Shown one piece after another: positions 22,467 through 32,430 of a stretch of DNA of 64,000 nt; position 1 is the stretch's first letter, and every line of letters starts with the position of its first letter. Under the pieces are notes generated by a model. That model did no database searches. It was not told the origin of the DNA and saw only the letters and a list, made by a program, of their open reading frames with translations. Position numbers and translations under genes: made by a program. Source of the stretch: Ziziphus jujuba (taxonomy: Eukaryota > Streptophyta > Magnoliopsida > Rosales > Rhamnaceae); assembly GCF_031755915.1 (NCBI RefSeq), contig NC_083390.1:26884441-26948440 (forward strand). Direction: 5' to 3'.

Positions 22467-22955
22467 CTCCTCCTTGGCAATTTTGTATGAGACATTGAGA
22501 AGTCCTCTCAATATCTCAAATCTCTTCTTTCCCAATGGCTTGATGAAGATATCCGCCAAGTTCTCCTCAGAAGTCACATACTCCAACTTCACTTTACCAC
22601 TTGCTTCAAATTCCCTTAAGGAATGATACTTGACCGGTATGTGCTTGGTCCTCCCATGTTGGACTGGATATTGTGCAATTGCTATTGCTGAAGTATTGTC
22701 ACACAATATTACCGTGGCTTCCTCTTGCTTCAAGCTCAAGTCCTCCCAATAATTTCCTAAGCTAAACACCTTGATTAGCACAACTTGAGCAAGCAATATA
22801 CTCGGCTTGCGCGGTGCTTTGTGCAACGGTTTGTTGCTTCTTGGAATTCTATGAGAAAGGACCATTTCCAAGAGTGTAAATGTAGCCCGATGTGCTCTTG
22901 CTATCATCCAAAGAACCAGCCCAATCACTATCACTATAACCAAGCAAAGCTTCAT
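22467..22955 (-). pseudogene. Copia RNase H, C-terminal part of pol
   Basis: The frame contains VILCDNTSAIAIAQYPVQHG then RTKHIPVKYHSLREF and ADIFIKPLGKKRFEILRGLL, typical of copia RNase H up to the polypurine tract. The first 60 residues are a shifted reading of the expected SWNSKKQQTVAQST-like segment, so a frameshift separates it from the RT frame at about 22850-22955. Confidence 0.92.
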
Positions 22956-23673
22956 TCATGCCATCCTTATACCATATACCAAAATCACTAGTACCTTTCA
23001 AATACCTTAGGATTCTTTTTGCACAACTAAGATGATTTTGTGATGGACTATGCATAAATGTTGACAAAACAGCCACACTAAACATGATATCCGGTCTAGT
23101 AGAGCATACATATAAAAGGCTACCAATTAAACTTCTATAGATGGAAGGATTTACCTTTGGAGAATCATCATCCTTCACCAACTTGGTGTCTTCATTCATA
23201 GGTGTGGCAACGCTATTACAATCCTCCATGTCAAACTTCTTGAGCAACTCCTTCACATAGCTTTCTTGAGATATGAAGATGCCCTTGGATGATTGGATAA
23301 CTTCAATTCCAAGAAAGTATTTCATCTCTCCAAGGCTAGACATCTCAAAGTTCAATGCTAGCTCACTTTTGAAATTCCTCACTTCTTTCTCATTACCACC
23401 AGTCACTAGGAGGTCATCAACATAAAGAGACACCAACACCATGCAACCATGAGTCCTAATATACAATTTAGACTCATTAGGACTCCTCCTAAATCCATGC
23501 TTTGTCAAAAAACCATCTATCTTGGCATACCATGCCCTAGGAGCTTGTTTAAGGCCATACAAGGCCTTTTGTAGCTTGTATACCTTCTCTTCACTTCCTT
23601 TCTTCACAAAACCTTCGGGTTGCATAACATAGACCTCCTCCTTCAATATTCCATTCAAGAAGGCTGACTTCAC
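22849..23673 (-). pseudogene. Copia reverse transcriptase, main part
   Basis: 274 residues beginning [20 protein letters not shown]. They include the block [12 protein letters not shown], the catalytic [18 protein letters not shown] and the RNase H entry [17 protein letters not shown]. The catalytic YVDD is intact. It is frame-disconnected from both the preceding and following pol pieces. Confidence 0.95.
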
Positions 23674-23738
23674 ATCAAGGTGATATACTTTCCAAGACTT
23701 TTATGCCGAAATTGCAAGGAGAAGTCTTATGGTTTCCA

Positions 23739-24329
23739 TCATTGCAACCGGTGCAAAAGTCTCTCCATAATCCACATCGGCTTGTTGTGCATATCCTTTG
23801 ACAACAAACCTTGCTTGTGCTTATTTATGGACCCATCCGGATTGTACTTGGTCCTAAAGATCCACTTCACCCCAATAGCATTCTTTCCCTTCGGTTTTGT
23901 TACCAAGCTCCAAGTGTCATTCTTGTTTATCACATCGATTTCATCTTGCATGGCTTGTCTCCACTCTTTTATTGCCATAGCCTCATGGACATTGATTGGA
24001 TCACTCAATGCCACATTACACCTTTCATAAATCTCATCAAGAGGTATTGTGCCTCTCACACCATAACCAACATCCAAATCAGCCTCTATGGAGATTTCTA
24101 GTTCATTCTCATCATATTCATCATCATGGGCAGCACCTTCATCATTTCCTTGTTCCTCATCGTTATCATGAGCTTCAAGCCAATTGTCTTCATCCATACT
24201 AGACAACTCTTCCTTACTACAAACCCATTTAGCTTCCTCATCAACTTTCACATCTATACTTATCACAAGTTTCTTGGTTTCCAAGTTATACACTCTATAT
24301 CCCTTGGTCACATCACTATAGCCAACCAA
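23739..24329 (-). pseudogene. Copia integrase C-terminus and reverse transcriptase N-terminus
   Basis: The frame reads MVGYSDVTKGYRVYNLETKK, an acidic linker (DNDEEQGNDEG), then the RT start EWRQAMQDEIDVINKNDTWS and [20 protein letters not shown]. After NKHK the frame is shifted, giving [14 protein letters not shown] in place of the usual ARLVVKGYAQ-like block. Together with 22849-23673 it makes one broken RT domain. Confidence 0.92.
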
Positions 24330-24338
24330 GACACCAAC

Positions 24339-24674
24339 TTATGACCTTTCATCAAGCTTTCCTCTCTTCTTTTGTGGTACTAGGATGTAACAAATGCTTC
24401 CAAATACCCTTAGATGATCAAGAGAAGGCTTATATCCAAACCAAAGCTCAAATGGGGTTTTACTCCTCAAAGACTTGGAGTAAAGCCTATTTTGGATGTA
24501 GAGGGATGTATTAACTCCTTCAGCCCAAAACTTCTTTGGCAATCCACTTTCAAACAACAAACATCTAGCCATCTCCATGATGGTATGGTTCTTCCTTTCA
24601 CATACACCATTTTGTTGTGGTGTGTATGGTGTAGTGAATTGATGAACTATACCATGATCCTTACAAAGTTGTTT
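24339..24674 (-). pseudogene. Copia integrase, second half of the catalytic core
   Basis: It reads, in element orientation, KQLCKDHGIVHQFTTPYTPQ then QNGVCERKNHTIMEMARCLL and FGYKPSLDHLRVFGSICYIL. It contains the catalytic Glu of the DDE triad (NGVCERKN). It is separated from the first half only by a solo LTR at 24680-25770 with target duplication gaaag, so the join SEAF/KQLC was continuous before that insertion. Confidence 0.93.
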
Positions 24675-24679
24675 GAAAG

Positions 24680-25770
24680 TGATACGAACCTAGGACGACT
24701 TGCTCCTAAACCCGTATTATATTAGCCCGGATCTTTAATTAAGTTCAAGTTCTAATGGAATGGACCTCAACCCCTAACCAACCTGTGGTTAGAAACCTTC
24801 GTATAATGTAGACGCCACAATAGGGGATGGAAAACCTATTGATAAGTTAAGCTAAAACAACCAATTCTCTAATGGTGTTTTAGGTGTTCTCAAAGAACAA
24901 AGAGATAATTAATCTCACAAGTATTTTCTCAATCAAATCAAAGTTTTAAAGTTTTATTATTAATGAAAAGTATGCCTTTAAATAGGCTTTGAAAGAAACA
25001 AAATAAACCCTAAAAACCCTAGGAAAAACCGGCCACACAAAGAAGAATTCTACCTTGGCCGAAACTTTCCTATTCCTAAACTAATTTGGATTAATTAATT
25101 CCTTTATGTTGAATTTAGGAATTAATTAATTTACAATGGAAATAATAAAATAATAACTTTCCTAATCTTATTTGTCCAAAAAATAAATAAATAGAAACTA
25201 AAATACTAGCTTTTTGACTAATTTGACTTTGACCATTCTTTGACCAAAGTGAGCTCCAAATCAGCTTCTATATGCTTTGTAGGATGCCAAATAAGCTTAT
25301 TGTGAAGTTCCCCACGTTTCCCTTGCTTGGAAGTATGAGAAAAGGTTAATACAGTAAAATACAGTAAAACCCGTGGAGAATACAACAAATCCGGCCCTTT
25401 CCTTCTCCTTGTGCGCAAACCACCTTGTTGGTCGGCTTTGAAGCTGCTTTGGCTGGTTTCTATGACTCATCCTCCATATGAATTGAACCCATAAAGATGG
25501 GGTTCCAATTCATACAACCCGGCCTCCTTATTAGCACCAAAAACGTCACCCGACCCTGTTTTGGCTTCTATTGCTTGTATGAGTAAAATAGGCCTTGGTT
25601 CTTTAGATGTGGCCAACCCCTCTTGGCTATGACTTATTCCTTGTATGAAGACAGCAAGATTGTCCTTGAACCTCTTGGCTTGGGCCCTAGTGATCGGTCC
25701 CACCTTCATTTTTATTGGGTCAGCACCCCAGCGGGTTGTTGGTCGAGCTGTCTCGGGTGGATTCGCATCA
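24680..25770 (-). mobile_element. Solo LTR of the Ty3/gypsy (CRM-like) family nested in copia integrase
   Basis: The 1,091-bp sequence TGATACG...CGCATCA is flanked by gaaag at 24675-24679 and 25771-25775. It is clearly the same family as LTR 1-3 but more diverged and about 50 bp shorter. Its pol-extension frame (25467-25799) reads TARPTTRWGADPIKMKVGPI then TRAQAKRFKDNLAVFIQ, giving the intact form of the conserved C-terminus. It is an independent insertion followed by LTR-LTR recombination. Confidence 0.95.
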
Positions 25771-25775
25771 GAAAG

Positions 25776-26544
25776 CCTCACTTGTGTATTCCCCACCATT
25801 GTCTGTCCTTAACACCTTTATAGTGCAACCGGATTGATTTTACACTAACTTCATAAATTCTACAAACTTTTCCAAAGCTTGTGATTTTCTTTCAAGGAAA
25901 TACACCCAACACATTCTTGAGTAATCATCAATGAAAGTTATGAAATACTTGCTGCCATTTAAGGATGGAACACTCATAGGACCACAAATATCCGAGTGTA
26001 TAAGTCCTAGCTTCTCCTTTGATCTCCAAGAACAAGATTGAAATGCTAGCCTAGTATGCTTTCCTTTTTGACACACTTCACACACATGTTCTTGCTTCTC
26101 CACCAATGGCATGTCTCTAACAAGTTCATGTGTGCCTGCCAATGACTTAAAGCTAGCATGGCCTAGTCTTTTATGCCAAGGTTGAGAGGTGTTCTCAACT
26201 TTGGTGTTCAATGCAACCGATGCACCATTTTCATCCATATTCAACCTAAAATTCTTGTTCTTCATTCCAACACACATTAATTCATTTCCATGTGGATCAA
26301 CTATAGTGCATGTCATGTTTGAGAAGTGTAATGCATATTTGTTCTCAAGCATTTGACCTACACTAAGTAAGTTCTCACATAAAGAAGGTACATAGAGAAT
26401 ATCATGGATAGTTTTGATACCTTTGGTGGTGTGTATCACCACATCTCCTTTGCCTTTCACTTCCATCAAGGCTCCATTTCCAATTTTAACATTGTTGTGG
26501 CTTCTCCTGTCCAAGTTTGTGAACCACTCATGCTTGTGAGACAT
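25776..26544 (-). pseudogene. Copia pre-integrase and first half of integrase core
   Basis: The frame at 25840-26544 has DILYVPSLCENLLSVGQMLE, the zinc-binding WHKRLGHASFKSL and CEVCQKGKH, and the first catalytic Asp (LIHSDICGPMSV). A stop follows FVEFMKLV. Just past it, in another frame, LRTDNGGEYTSEAF supplies the second catalytic Asp before the solo LTR. All DDE residues therefore survive but in broken frames. Confidence 0.93.
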
Positions 26545-26964
26545 ATGGTATGTTGCTTCACTATCAATGATCCATCATTCATCATTCTTGATGCTTCTAA
26601 AACAAGTAGCAACAAACAACTCTTTAGATTCACTATCACTTGCATTATCTTTAGCAACATTTTCTTGTTGCTTATCTTTCTTGTTAGCCTTGCATACTCT
26701 CTCCACATGACCCTTTTGTTGAAATTTATGGCAAAATGCATCCGGCCTCCACCAACACCTTCTTGGATGATGACCTTTCTTCTTGCAATGGTGACAAGGT
26801 TCATAGGACTTCCTCTCGGGTTTGCTAGTTTCACCTTTCTCCTTTATGACCTTAAGCTTGTTCTTCTTTTGATTGTGTTTTTTGATGTTGTTTAGACACA
26901 AATACAGCCTCCATTGATTCTTCATGTCTAATCCTCCTCCTTTACTCCGTAGCTTGCAAGGCAT
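26545..26964 (-). pseudogene. Copia zinc-knuckle region between gag and protease
   Basis: The frame 26575-26964 contains CHHCKKKGHHPRRCWWRPDA then FCHKFQQKGHVERVCKANKK, a pair of CCHC-like RNA-binding knuckles. The first lacks perfect spacing. A stop after SIKNDE and a frameshift disconnect it from the protease (MINDGSLIV-like remnant, DSG-type site not clearly visible) and from gag upstream. Confidence 0.85.
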
Positions 26965-27541
26965 TCACCAACTCGGTCAAGGAAATTTCATTTAGGTTCC
27001 TTGACTCCTCCAATGAAGATATATTAGCTTCAAACCTCTTGGGCAAGGAGACCAACACCTTCTCCACAATCCTTTGGTCACTTAATCTTTCACCTAGCAC
27101 CCTAATTTGATTCACCACATTAAGAAGCCTTGTGGTGAACTCCTTAACCGTTTCTTTGTCTTTCATCTTGATAGTCTCAAACTCCCTCCTTAGGTTAAGG
27201 ATTTGCATTTGCCTTGTCCTTGCACTCCCTTGGAACTCATCTTGAAGTTTGTCCCAAGCTTCTTTGGCACTCTCACATGCCATTATCCTTGTGAAAATGG
27301 TATCACTAATACAAGAATGAATGGCGGTGAGAGCCTTGAAACCTTTAGCCAATTCCTCCTCATGGTGCTTGATTTGGTTGACCGTTGCCCCTTGTCTCAA
27401 AGGCTCGGGTTCTTGGGGATTTATGGTGACCTCCCAAAGACCATAAGCTTTCAAGTAGGCTTGCATCTTGATACTCCAAATGTTGCAGTTCTCCCCATTG
27501 AAGATAGGAGGAGAAGGAGTTGAAAAACTTGAAGAAGCCAT
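26942..27541 (-). CDS. Copia gag N-terminal and capsid-like region
   Basis: 199 residues, MASSSFSTPSPPIFNGENCN then IWSIKMQAYLKAYGLWEV, with later LRREFETIKMKDKETVKEFT and RVLGERLSDQRIVEKVLVSL. This is the well-known plant copia gag (UBN2/DUF4219-like) pattern. The start codon lies about 120 bp from the primer binding site. It ends in a stop after ALQATE, where the native frame would continue into the zinc knuckle. It would form the particle shell if expressed. Confidence 0.92.
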   Translation of the reverse strand: MASSSFSTPSPPIFNGENCNIWSIKMQAYLKAYGLWEVTINPQEPEPLRQGATVNQIKHHEEELAKGFKALTAIHSCISDTIFTRIMACESAKEAWDKLQDEFQGSARTRQMQILNLRREFETIKMKDKETVKEFTTRLLNVVNQIRVLGERLSDQRIVEKVLVSLPKRFEANISSLEESRNLNEISLTELVNALQATE

Positions 27542-27660
27542 GTGAATGTTGGTTTCGAATATGAAGGAATATGAAAATATATTTGTGCTTTCAAGTATCT
27601 CTTCACTCTAAAGGAATGAACCAGCCTAAAAATCTCACAAATCTCACAAAAATGTGCCTT

Positions 27661-27672
27661 GCTCTGATACCA
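27661..27672 (-). other. Copia primer binding site
   Basis: TGGTATCAGAGC on the minus strand, three bases inside the right LTR; complementary to initiator tRNA-Met. The stretch 27542-27660 is the short leader. Confidence 0.92.
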
Positions 27673-27675
27673 CTT

Positions 27676-28651
27676 TGTTAGGGTGAGAAGGTTATGACCA
27701 AGAGCAAGTTAGCTTGAAGTGTTAGCAACAAGCAAGCTTTTGGTGATGCTCTTGGGAATGGTTGTGTGTGAGTTGTGTTTTTAGGTTTTGGTTACGGTGT
27801 TTTCTGGTTTTTAGGGTTCCTAAAGTGTTCTAAGGTGTTGAAGAAGAGATAAGAAGAAGGGGTCCACGTTGGCTTTTGAAAATAAGGCTTGGATGTGTAG
27901 CCATTTCATTCATTTTGCAATATAAGCTTGAAATTACAACTAGTTCACACATGCCAAGCATGTGAGCTTACAAAATGAGTAAAGTATTTGAAATTTAAAA
28001 TGTAAAATGGTCAACACCTAACTTTTCATACACAAAAGAGGTAAAAACCAGCTGCAACATGTCTATTCCAAATATAGTAAAAAGTGGCACATGGTTTGAA
28101 CTAAGTTACTATTGTTTAACTAGTTTGGGTAAACAACCAAACTAGCTTCACCTACTTAGTTCCCCTTTTTATCTGCTTATGAAACTTGGTTTGAAGCAGC
28201 CTTTGTCATCAGTAAATATTTTTCCAAGAGCTAGGAAAGTTCTGGAACCGGATCATGGGCCAAAAAGCTCCAAAACGGACCCATACTCTGCATACTGGGC
28301 CCATCAGATATAGCATAGTCTTCTATATATGTCTGTAGACATCTCTCAAAATTTCAGCCCAAAACTCCATTTGCAACCTGAGATACAAGATAAATAGTGG
28401 AACTATGTTGCTGGAAATTATGAATTCAGCACCATAGGCATTTCAAGCATAACATTCCTACTCTTTTGTGCATAATTTTGCCTATACTTTTGCATACATA
28501 ACTTAGGCACAAAACATTATCAAAATATACCTTGCATCAATTAAAAACAAACAAAAAATATAAACTCATAAAAGGAAAGGATTTGATACCAAGGTGTGCA
28601 TGCTAGCCGGTGACATGCACCATCAAGTGGCAAAATTGCCACACTTAAACA
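27676..28651 (-). repeat. Copia 5' LTR (right)
   Basis: 976 bp. It begins TGTTAGGGTGAGAAGG and ends CACACTTAAACA, followed by the target duplication tattc. Confidence 0.92.
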
Positions 28652-28656
28652 TATTC

Positions 28657-28856
28657 ACCTTATCACTATCTCAACTTAATGATGGGTTCTATATTGGCGC
28701 TTACATGGGCGCCCGAATCCGAATCGGACCAAACCATTTGTTAGGCTATTGTTCTCTTATTTTGTTCCCTAAACGTCATAGAGTAAGACATCCATTTTTC
28801 AATAAGATCAAATCTTTTGATTCCATGATGGACTCCTCTGAAAAACATTAGGGCGC
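28657..28856 (-). other. Remainder of the trnV-UAC group II intron
   Basis: Plastid sequence resuming exactly after the copia target duplication and ending at the trnV 5' exon. It is the 5' part of the intron on the minus strand. The open frames here are shadows without protein homology that I recognise. Confidence 0.85.
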
Positions 28857-28893
28857 GGGTAAATGAGGTTCTACCTAACTGAGCTATAGCCTT
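28857..28893 (-). pseudogene. trnV-UAC: trnV-UAC 5' exon
   Basis: The minus strand reads AAGGCTATAGCTCAGTTAGG then TAGAACCTCATTTACC. It matches the plastid 5' exon with a 2-nt loss in the D-arm/anticodon-arm boundary and C-to-T type changes. Exact splice boundary approximate. Its 3' exon lies 7.8 kb away at 21000-21036. Confidence 0.87.
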
Positions 28894-29069
28894 TATGCTT
28901 GTGATACATATTTTATCATGTATATAATTTCTTGTCAAGATGAATATTACATGATCCAACATCATATCTCTTTGATTCGTTTGATTGGTATTGGTTATTA
29001 TTAAAAATAATCCATTTATAACCTATCAATGCGATAGGTCACAATTGTTTCTCTTTGTGATGATAAATG

Positions 29070-29142
29070 ACCAACTTAACTCAGTGGTTAGAGTATTGCT
29101 TTTAGACGATGGGAGTCATTAGTTAAAATCCAATAGTAGGTA
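29070..29142 (+). pseudogene. trnM-CAU: Plastid trnM-CAU (elongator) pseudogene
   Basis: A 73-nt span beginning accaacttaactcagtggtt and ending aatccaatagtaggta matches plastid elongator trnM-CAU in length and arms. The anticodon region reads tttagacg instead of ttcatacg, so CAU is lost, and other G-to-A/C-to-T changes are present. It lies between trnV and atpE as in plastomes. Confidence 0.88.
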
Positions 29143-29403
29143 GAACTTATTCGATACCTGCGTGAATAGTCTCTAATACATTTTTCTACTCATGCTCTTT
29201 TATTGATTTTGTATCTTTTTCATCCTACTCTATGTATCCATTTAATTTCGAATTAAATATTTTTTTTGTTTTAATAGAAATTCAATTCTTCTTGATTATA
29301 TTTTATTCTTATTCAATTTCAATGGTAGAAGCAAACAAAATAAGGTGTATAAACAGAACTTCTGTTATACACCTTATTTTGCTTATTCGTACCCACCACC
29401 TAG

Positions 29404-29787
29404 TTACAATGTCACATTGATAGCCTCTACTCGTGTCCTAGCTCGTCTGAGAGTGAGATTTGTTTCAATTGTTTGTCTATTGCCTTCGGCTTTACTCAAG
29501 TTAGCTTCCGCTATTTCATGAGTTTGCTGAGCTTCTTGTGGATCAATGTCACTACCCTTCTCTGCATCATTTACTAAAACAGTGATCTCAAAATCACCCA
29601 TTAGAGCCATCGTTAACCATTGGTCGTTAAGGCGTATTCTCAAAATACCGATATATAGAGCTGTGGTAATAGGCGTGTGGTTTGGTAATATGCGGATTTG
29701 TCCACTATTAGTAGATAAAATTATTTCTTTCACTTTTGAATCCCAAACAATTCGATTCGGGGTCAGTACACAAAGATTTAAGGTCAT
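29404..29787 (-). pseudogene. atpE: Plastid atpE, open but altered frame (ATP synthase epsilon subunit)
   Basis: 127 residues from ATG at 29787: [20 protein letters not shown] then [20 protein letters not shown] and [20 protein letters not shown], matching the beta-sandwich and start of the C-terminal helical domain. It ends NVTL a few residues short of the usual 133 or so. Missense changes are frequent, including [14 protein letters not shown]. The ATGA overlap with the end of atpB (29784-29787) is retained. The long open frame is notable next to a ruined atpB, but transfer-derived and probably silent. Confidence 0.9.
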
Positions 29788-30925
29788 TTCTTCAATTTGC
29801 TCTGTGTTTCTAAGTTCGTAGCCTTTGCAGTTGCGTCGTCGATGTTACCTACCAAATAAAAAACCTGTTCAGAGAGACCATCTAATTTGCTAGAAAGGAT
29901 CGACTTAAATCTTTTAATCATTTTTGCTAGACCAACATATTTCCTTGGTGAACCGGTAAATACATCTACTACGAAAAAGGGTTGTGATAGGAAACGCTCA
30001 ATTTTTCATGCTCATGCTACAGTTAAGCGATCTTCTTCGGATAATTCGTCCAACCCAAGGATAGCTATAATGTCCTGAAGTTCTTTGTAACATTGTAAAG
30101 TTTGTTTAACTCTTTACGCAGTTTCATAATGTTCTCCACCAACGATCCAAGGTTGGAGCATAGTTGTCGTTGAATCTAAAGGATTTACTACTGGATAGAT
30201 ACCTTTGGCAGCCAATCCTTTTGATAGTATGGTAGTAGTATCTAAATGTGCAAATGCTGTGGTCGGAGTGGGATCGGTCAAATCGTCCATGGGTACATAA
30301 ACTGCTTGAATAGAAGTTATGGACCCCCCTTTGGTAGAAGTAATTCTTTCCTATAAAGAACCCATTTCCGTACTAAGAGTGGGTTGATATCCCACAGTGG
30401 AGGGCATTCTACCTAGCAAGGCTGATACTTTTGATCGTGCTTGGACAAAATAAAAGATATTGTTAATAAATAGAAGTATGTCTTGTTCATTAACATCTCC
30501 GAAATATTCCGCCATAGTTAGGGCAGTTAAACCAACTCTCATATGTGCTCACGGCGGTTCATTCATGTGACTGTAGACTAGTGCTACTGTTGATTCTGAA
30601 ATATTTTTTTCATGAATTATGCCAGAGTCTTTCATTTCTATGTATAGATCATTGCCTTCACAAGTACGTTCACCTACTCCACCAAATACGGATACACCCC
30701 CTATGAACTTTGGCAATGTTGTTGATCAATTCCATAATGAGTACTGTTTTGCCCACTCCCGCTCCCCTGAATAGTCCTATTTTTCCTCCATGGCGATAAG
30801 GGGCTAAAAGATTTACTACTTTAATTCCTATTTCAAAAATCCATAATTCTGTATCTAATTATATAAAGGTAGGCATAGATGTATGGATAGAAGATGTTGT
30901 GTGAGTTTCTCCAGGGATCGCGGAC
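29784..30925 (-). pseudogene. atpB: Plastid atpB fragment (ATP synthase beta subunit), 5' truncated
   Basis: It ends with TGA overlapping the atpE start and extends upstream to about the codons for SIHTSMPTFI, so roughly the first 130 residues are missing. Recognisable parts are [20 protein letters not shown] (P-loop), [20 protein letters not shown] and [20 protein letters not shown]. Many stops, frameshifts and a deletion near the 3' end. It is joined to trnA intron sequence around 30925-30950, a second plastid-plastid junction. Confidence 0.92.
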
Positions 30926-30939
30926 CCATCATAAAACCC

Positions 30940-31485
30940 TCTTCAATAAGTGGAATGCATTAGCTGTCAGCTTTCAGGTTGGACAGTAAGGGTCGAAGAA
31001 GGGCAATGACTCATTCTTAAAACCAGCATTCTTAAGACCAAAGAGTCAGGTGGAAAAAGGGGGAAAGCTCTCTGTTCTTGGTTCTCCTATAGCTAGATCT
31101 TCCAGAACCATAAGAATCCTTAGTTAGAATGGGCTTCCAACTCAGCACCTTTTAAGATTTCGAGAAGAATTGCTCTTTAGAGAGCATAGTACAATTAAAG
31201 TTGGAAGCTGTGTTCGGGAAGGAGTTATTGTCTATCATTGGCCTCTATGGTAGAATCAGCCTAGAGCCTGAGAGGCGGTGGTTTACCCTATGGCGGATGT
31301 CAGCGGTTTGAGTCCGCTTATCTCAAACTCGTGAACTTAGCCGATACAAAGCTATATGATAGCACCCAATTTTTCTAATCCAGCAGTTCGATCTATGCTA
31401 TGATTTTACATTCATGGACGTTGATAAGATCCTCCCATTTAGCAGCACCTTAGGGGATGGCACAGCCTTAAAGTTAAGGGCAAGG
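30940..31485 (+). pseudogene. trnA-UGC: Plastid trnA-UGC intron end, 3' exon and spacer
   Basis: From about 30940 the sequence matches the 3' part of the trnA-UGC group II intron of the plastid rRNA operon. The 3' exon is at about 31291-31325 (ggcggatgtcagcggtttga...tatctcaa, with C-to-T changes). The trnA-23S spacer follows. The trnA 5' exon and trnI are absent, so this is a third separate plastome piece, from the inverted repeat. Confidence 0.87.
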
Positions 31486-31835
31486 TTCAAACGAGGAAAG
31501 GCTTACGGTGGATACCTAGGCACCCAGAGATAAGGAAGGGCGTAATAAATGATGAAATGCTTCGGGGAGTTGAAAATAATCGTAGATCCGGAGATTCCTG
31601 AATAGATCAACCTTTCAAACTGCTGCTGAATACATGGGTAGGCAAGAGACAACCTGGCAAACTGAAACATCTTAATAGCCAGAGGAAAAGAAAGCAAAAG
31701 CGATTCCCATAGCAGCGGCGAGCTAAATGGGAGTATCCTAAACCATGAAAATGGGTTTATGGGAGAGCAATACAAGCGTCGTACTGCTAGGCAAAGCGGT
31801 GGAGTGCTGCACCCTAGATGGAGAGAGTCTAGTAG
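31486..31835 (+). pseudogene. rrn23: Plastid 23S rRNA, first 350 bases
   Basis: It starts ttcaaacgaggaaaggctta, the usual plastid 23S 5' end, and continues through gaaatgcttcggggagttga and gagcaatacaagcgtcgt. It stops in ctagatggagagagtctagtag, where the CACTA-like element begins. The full gene is about 2.8 kb, so only the 5' eighth remains, with scattered transitions. Confidence 0.93.
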
Positions 31836-32430
31836 GGTCATTTAATTAGTGATCAATTCTTACGTGGTCAACTACTTTTGTAACTAATTACCTTTTACAG
31901 TTTGGAGGCAAAATTTTTTTGACTTTACTTGGTGTTAATAGTGACAAAAATTTTATGTTTGTAACTAATTTTAAGATATTGGGTATTGTAGATAACTTTA
32001 GATACTACTTTGACAAATAAAAATCTATCAGTTTATATCGGCAATTGGTGATAAAAATTTTCTTTGTCACATTTAATGATTGGATCATTTAATTAACGAT
32101 AAATTCTTACTTTGTCACTTACATTTGTAACTAATTGCCAATTGAAGGCACTATATTTTTTTTTAATTTATTTGACATCAATGGTGACAAATATTTTACC
32201 TTTGTAACTAATTTTACTAAATAGATAACGATGAAAAGATATTGGATGGCACAGATAACTTTAGGCGACTAGTGGCAAAAATTTTCATTATTACATTTAA
32301 TGATTTGGTCATTTAATTAGTGATAAATTCTTAGTTTGTCACCTATATTTGTAACTAATTGCTCTTTGGAGGGAAAACGTTTTTAATTTGTGTGATGACA
32401 ATGGTGACAAATATTTCTTGTAACTAATTT
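31836..32430. repeat. Three diverged tandem repeats of about 220-250 bp
   Basis: The phrase tcatttaattagtgataaat followed by ttgtaactaatt recurs at about 31839, 32087 and 32307, with a second shared phrase (ggtgacaaatattt...gtaactaattt) later in each unit. The first copy is cut at the 23S junction. Probably part of the subterminal region of the CACTA-like element. Confidence 0.75.

Larger units (their letters stand above)
21433..28651 (-). mobile_element. Ty1/copia LTR retrotransposon, complete ends, nested solo LTR
   Basis: Left LTR 21433-22466, right LTR 27676-28651, both TG...CA (plus strand TGTTAGGG... to ...ACTT(C/A)AACA). It is flanked by tattc at 21428-21432 and 28652-28656. Minus-strand order gag, zinc knuckle, integrase, RT, RNase H is the copia order. 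The polypurine tract AAGGAGGAG is next to the left LTR and a tRNA-Met primer site is next to the right LTR. Several frameshifts and stops make it defective. The LTRs differ by substitutions and an indel of about 60 bp, so the insertion is not recent. Confidence 0.94.

Noticed and set aside
31503..31841. 112-codon minus-strand frame
   Set aside because: It is antisense to the plastid 23S rRNA fragment.
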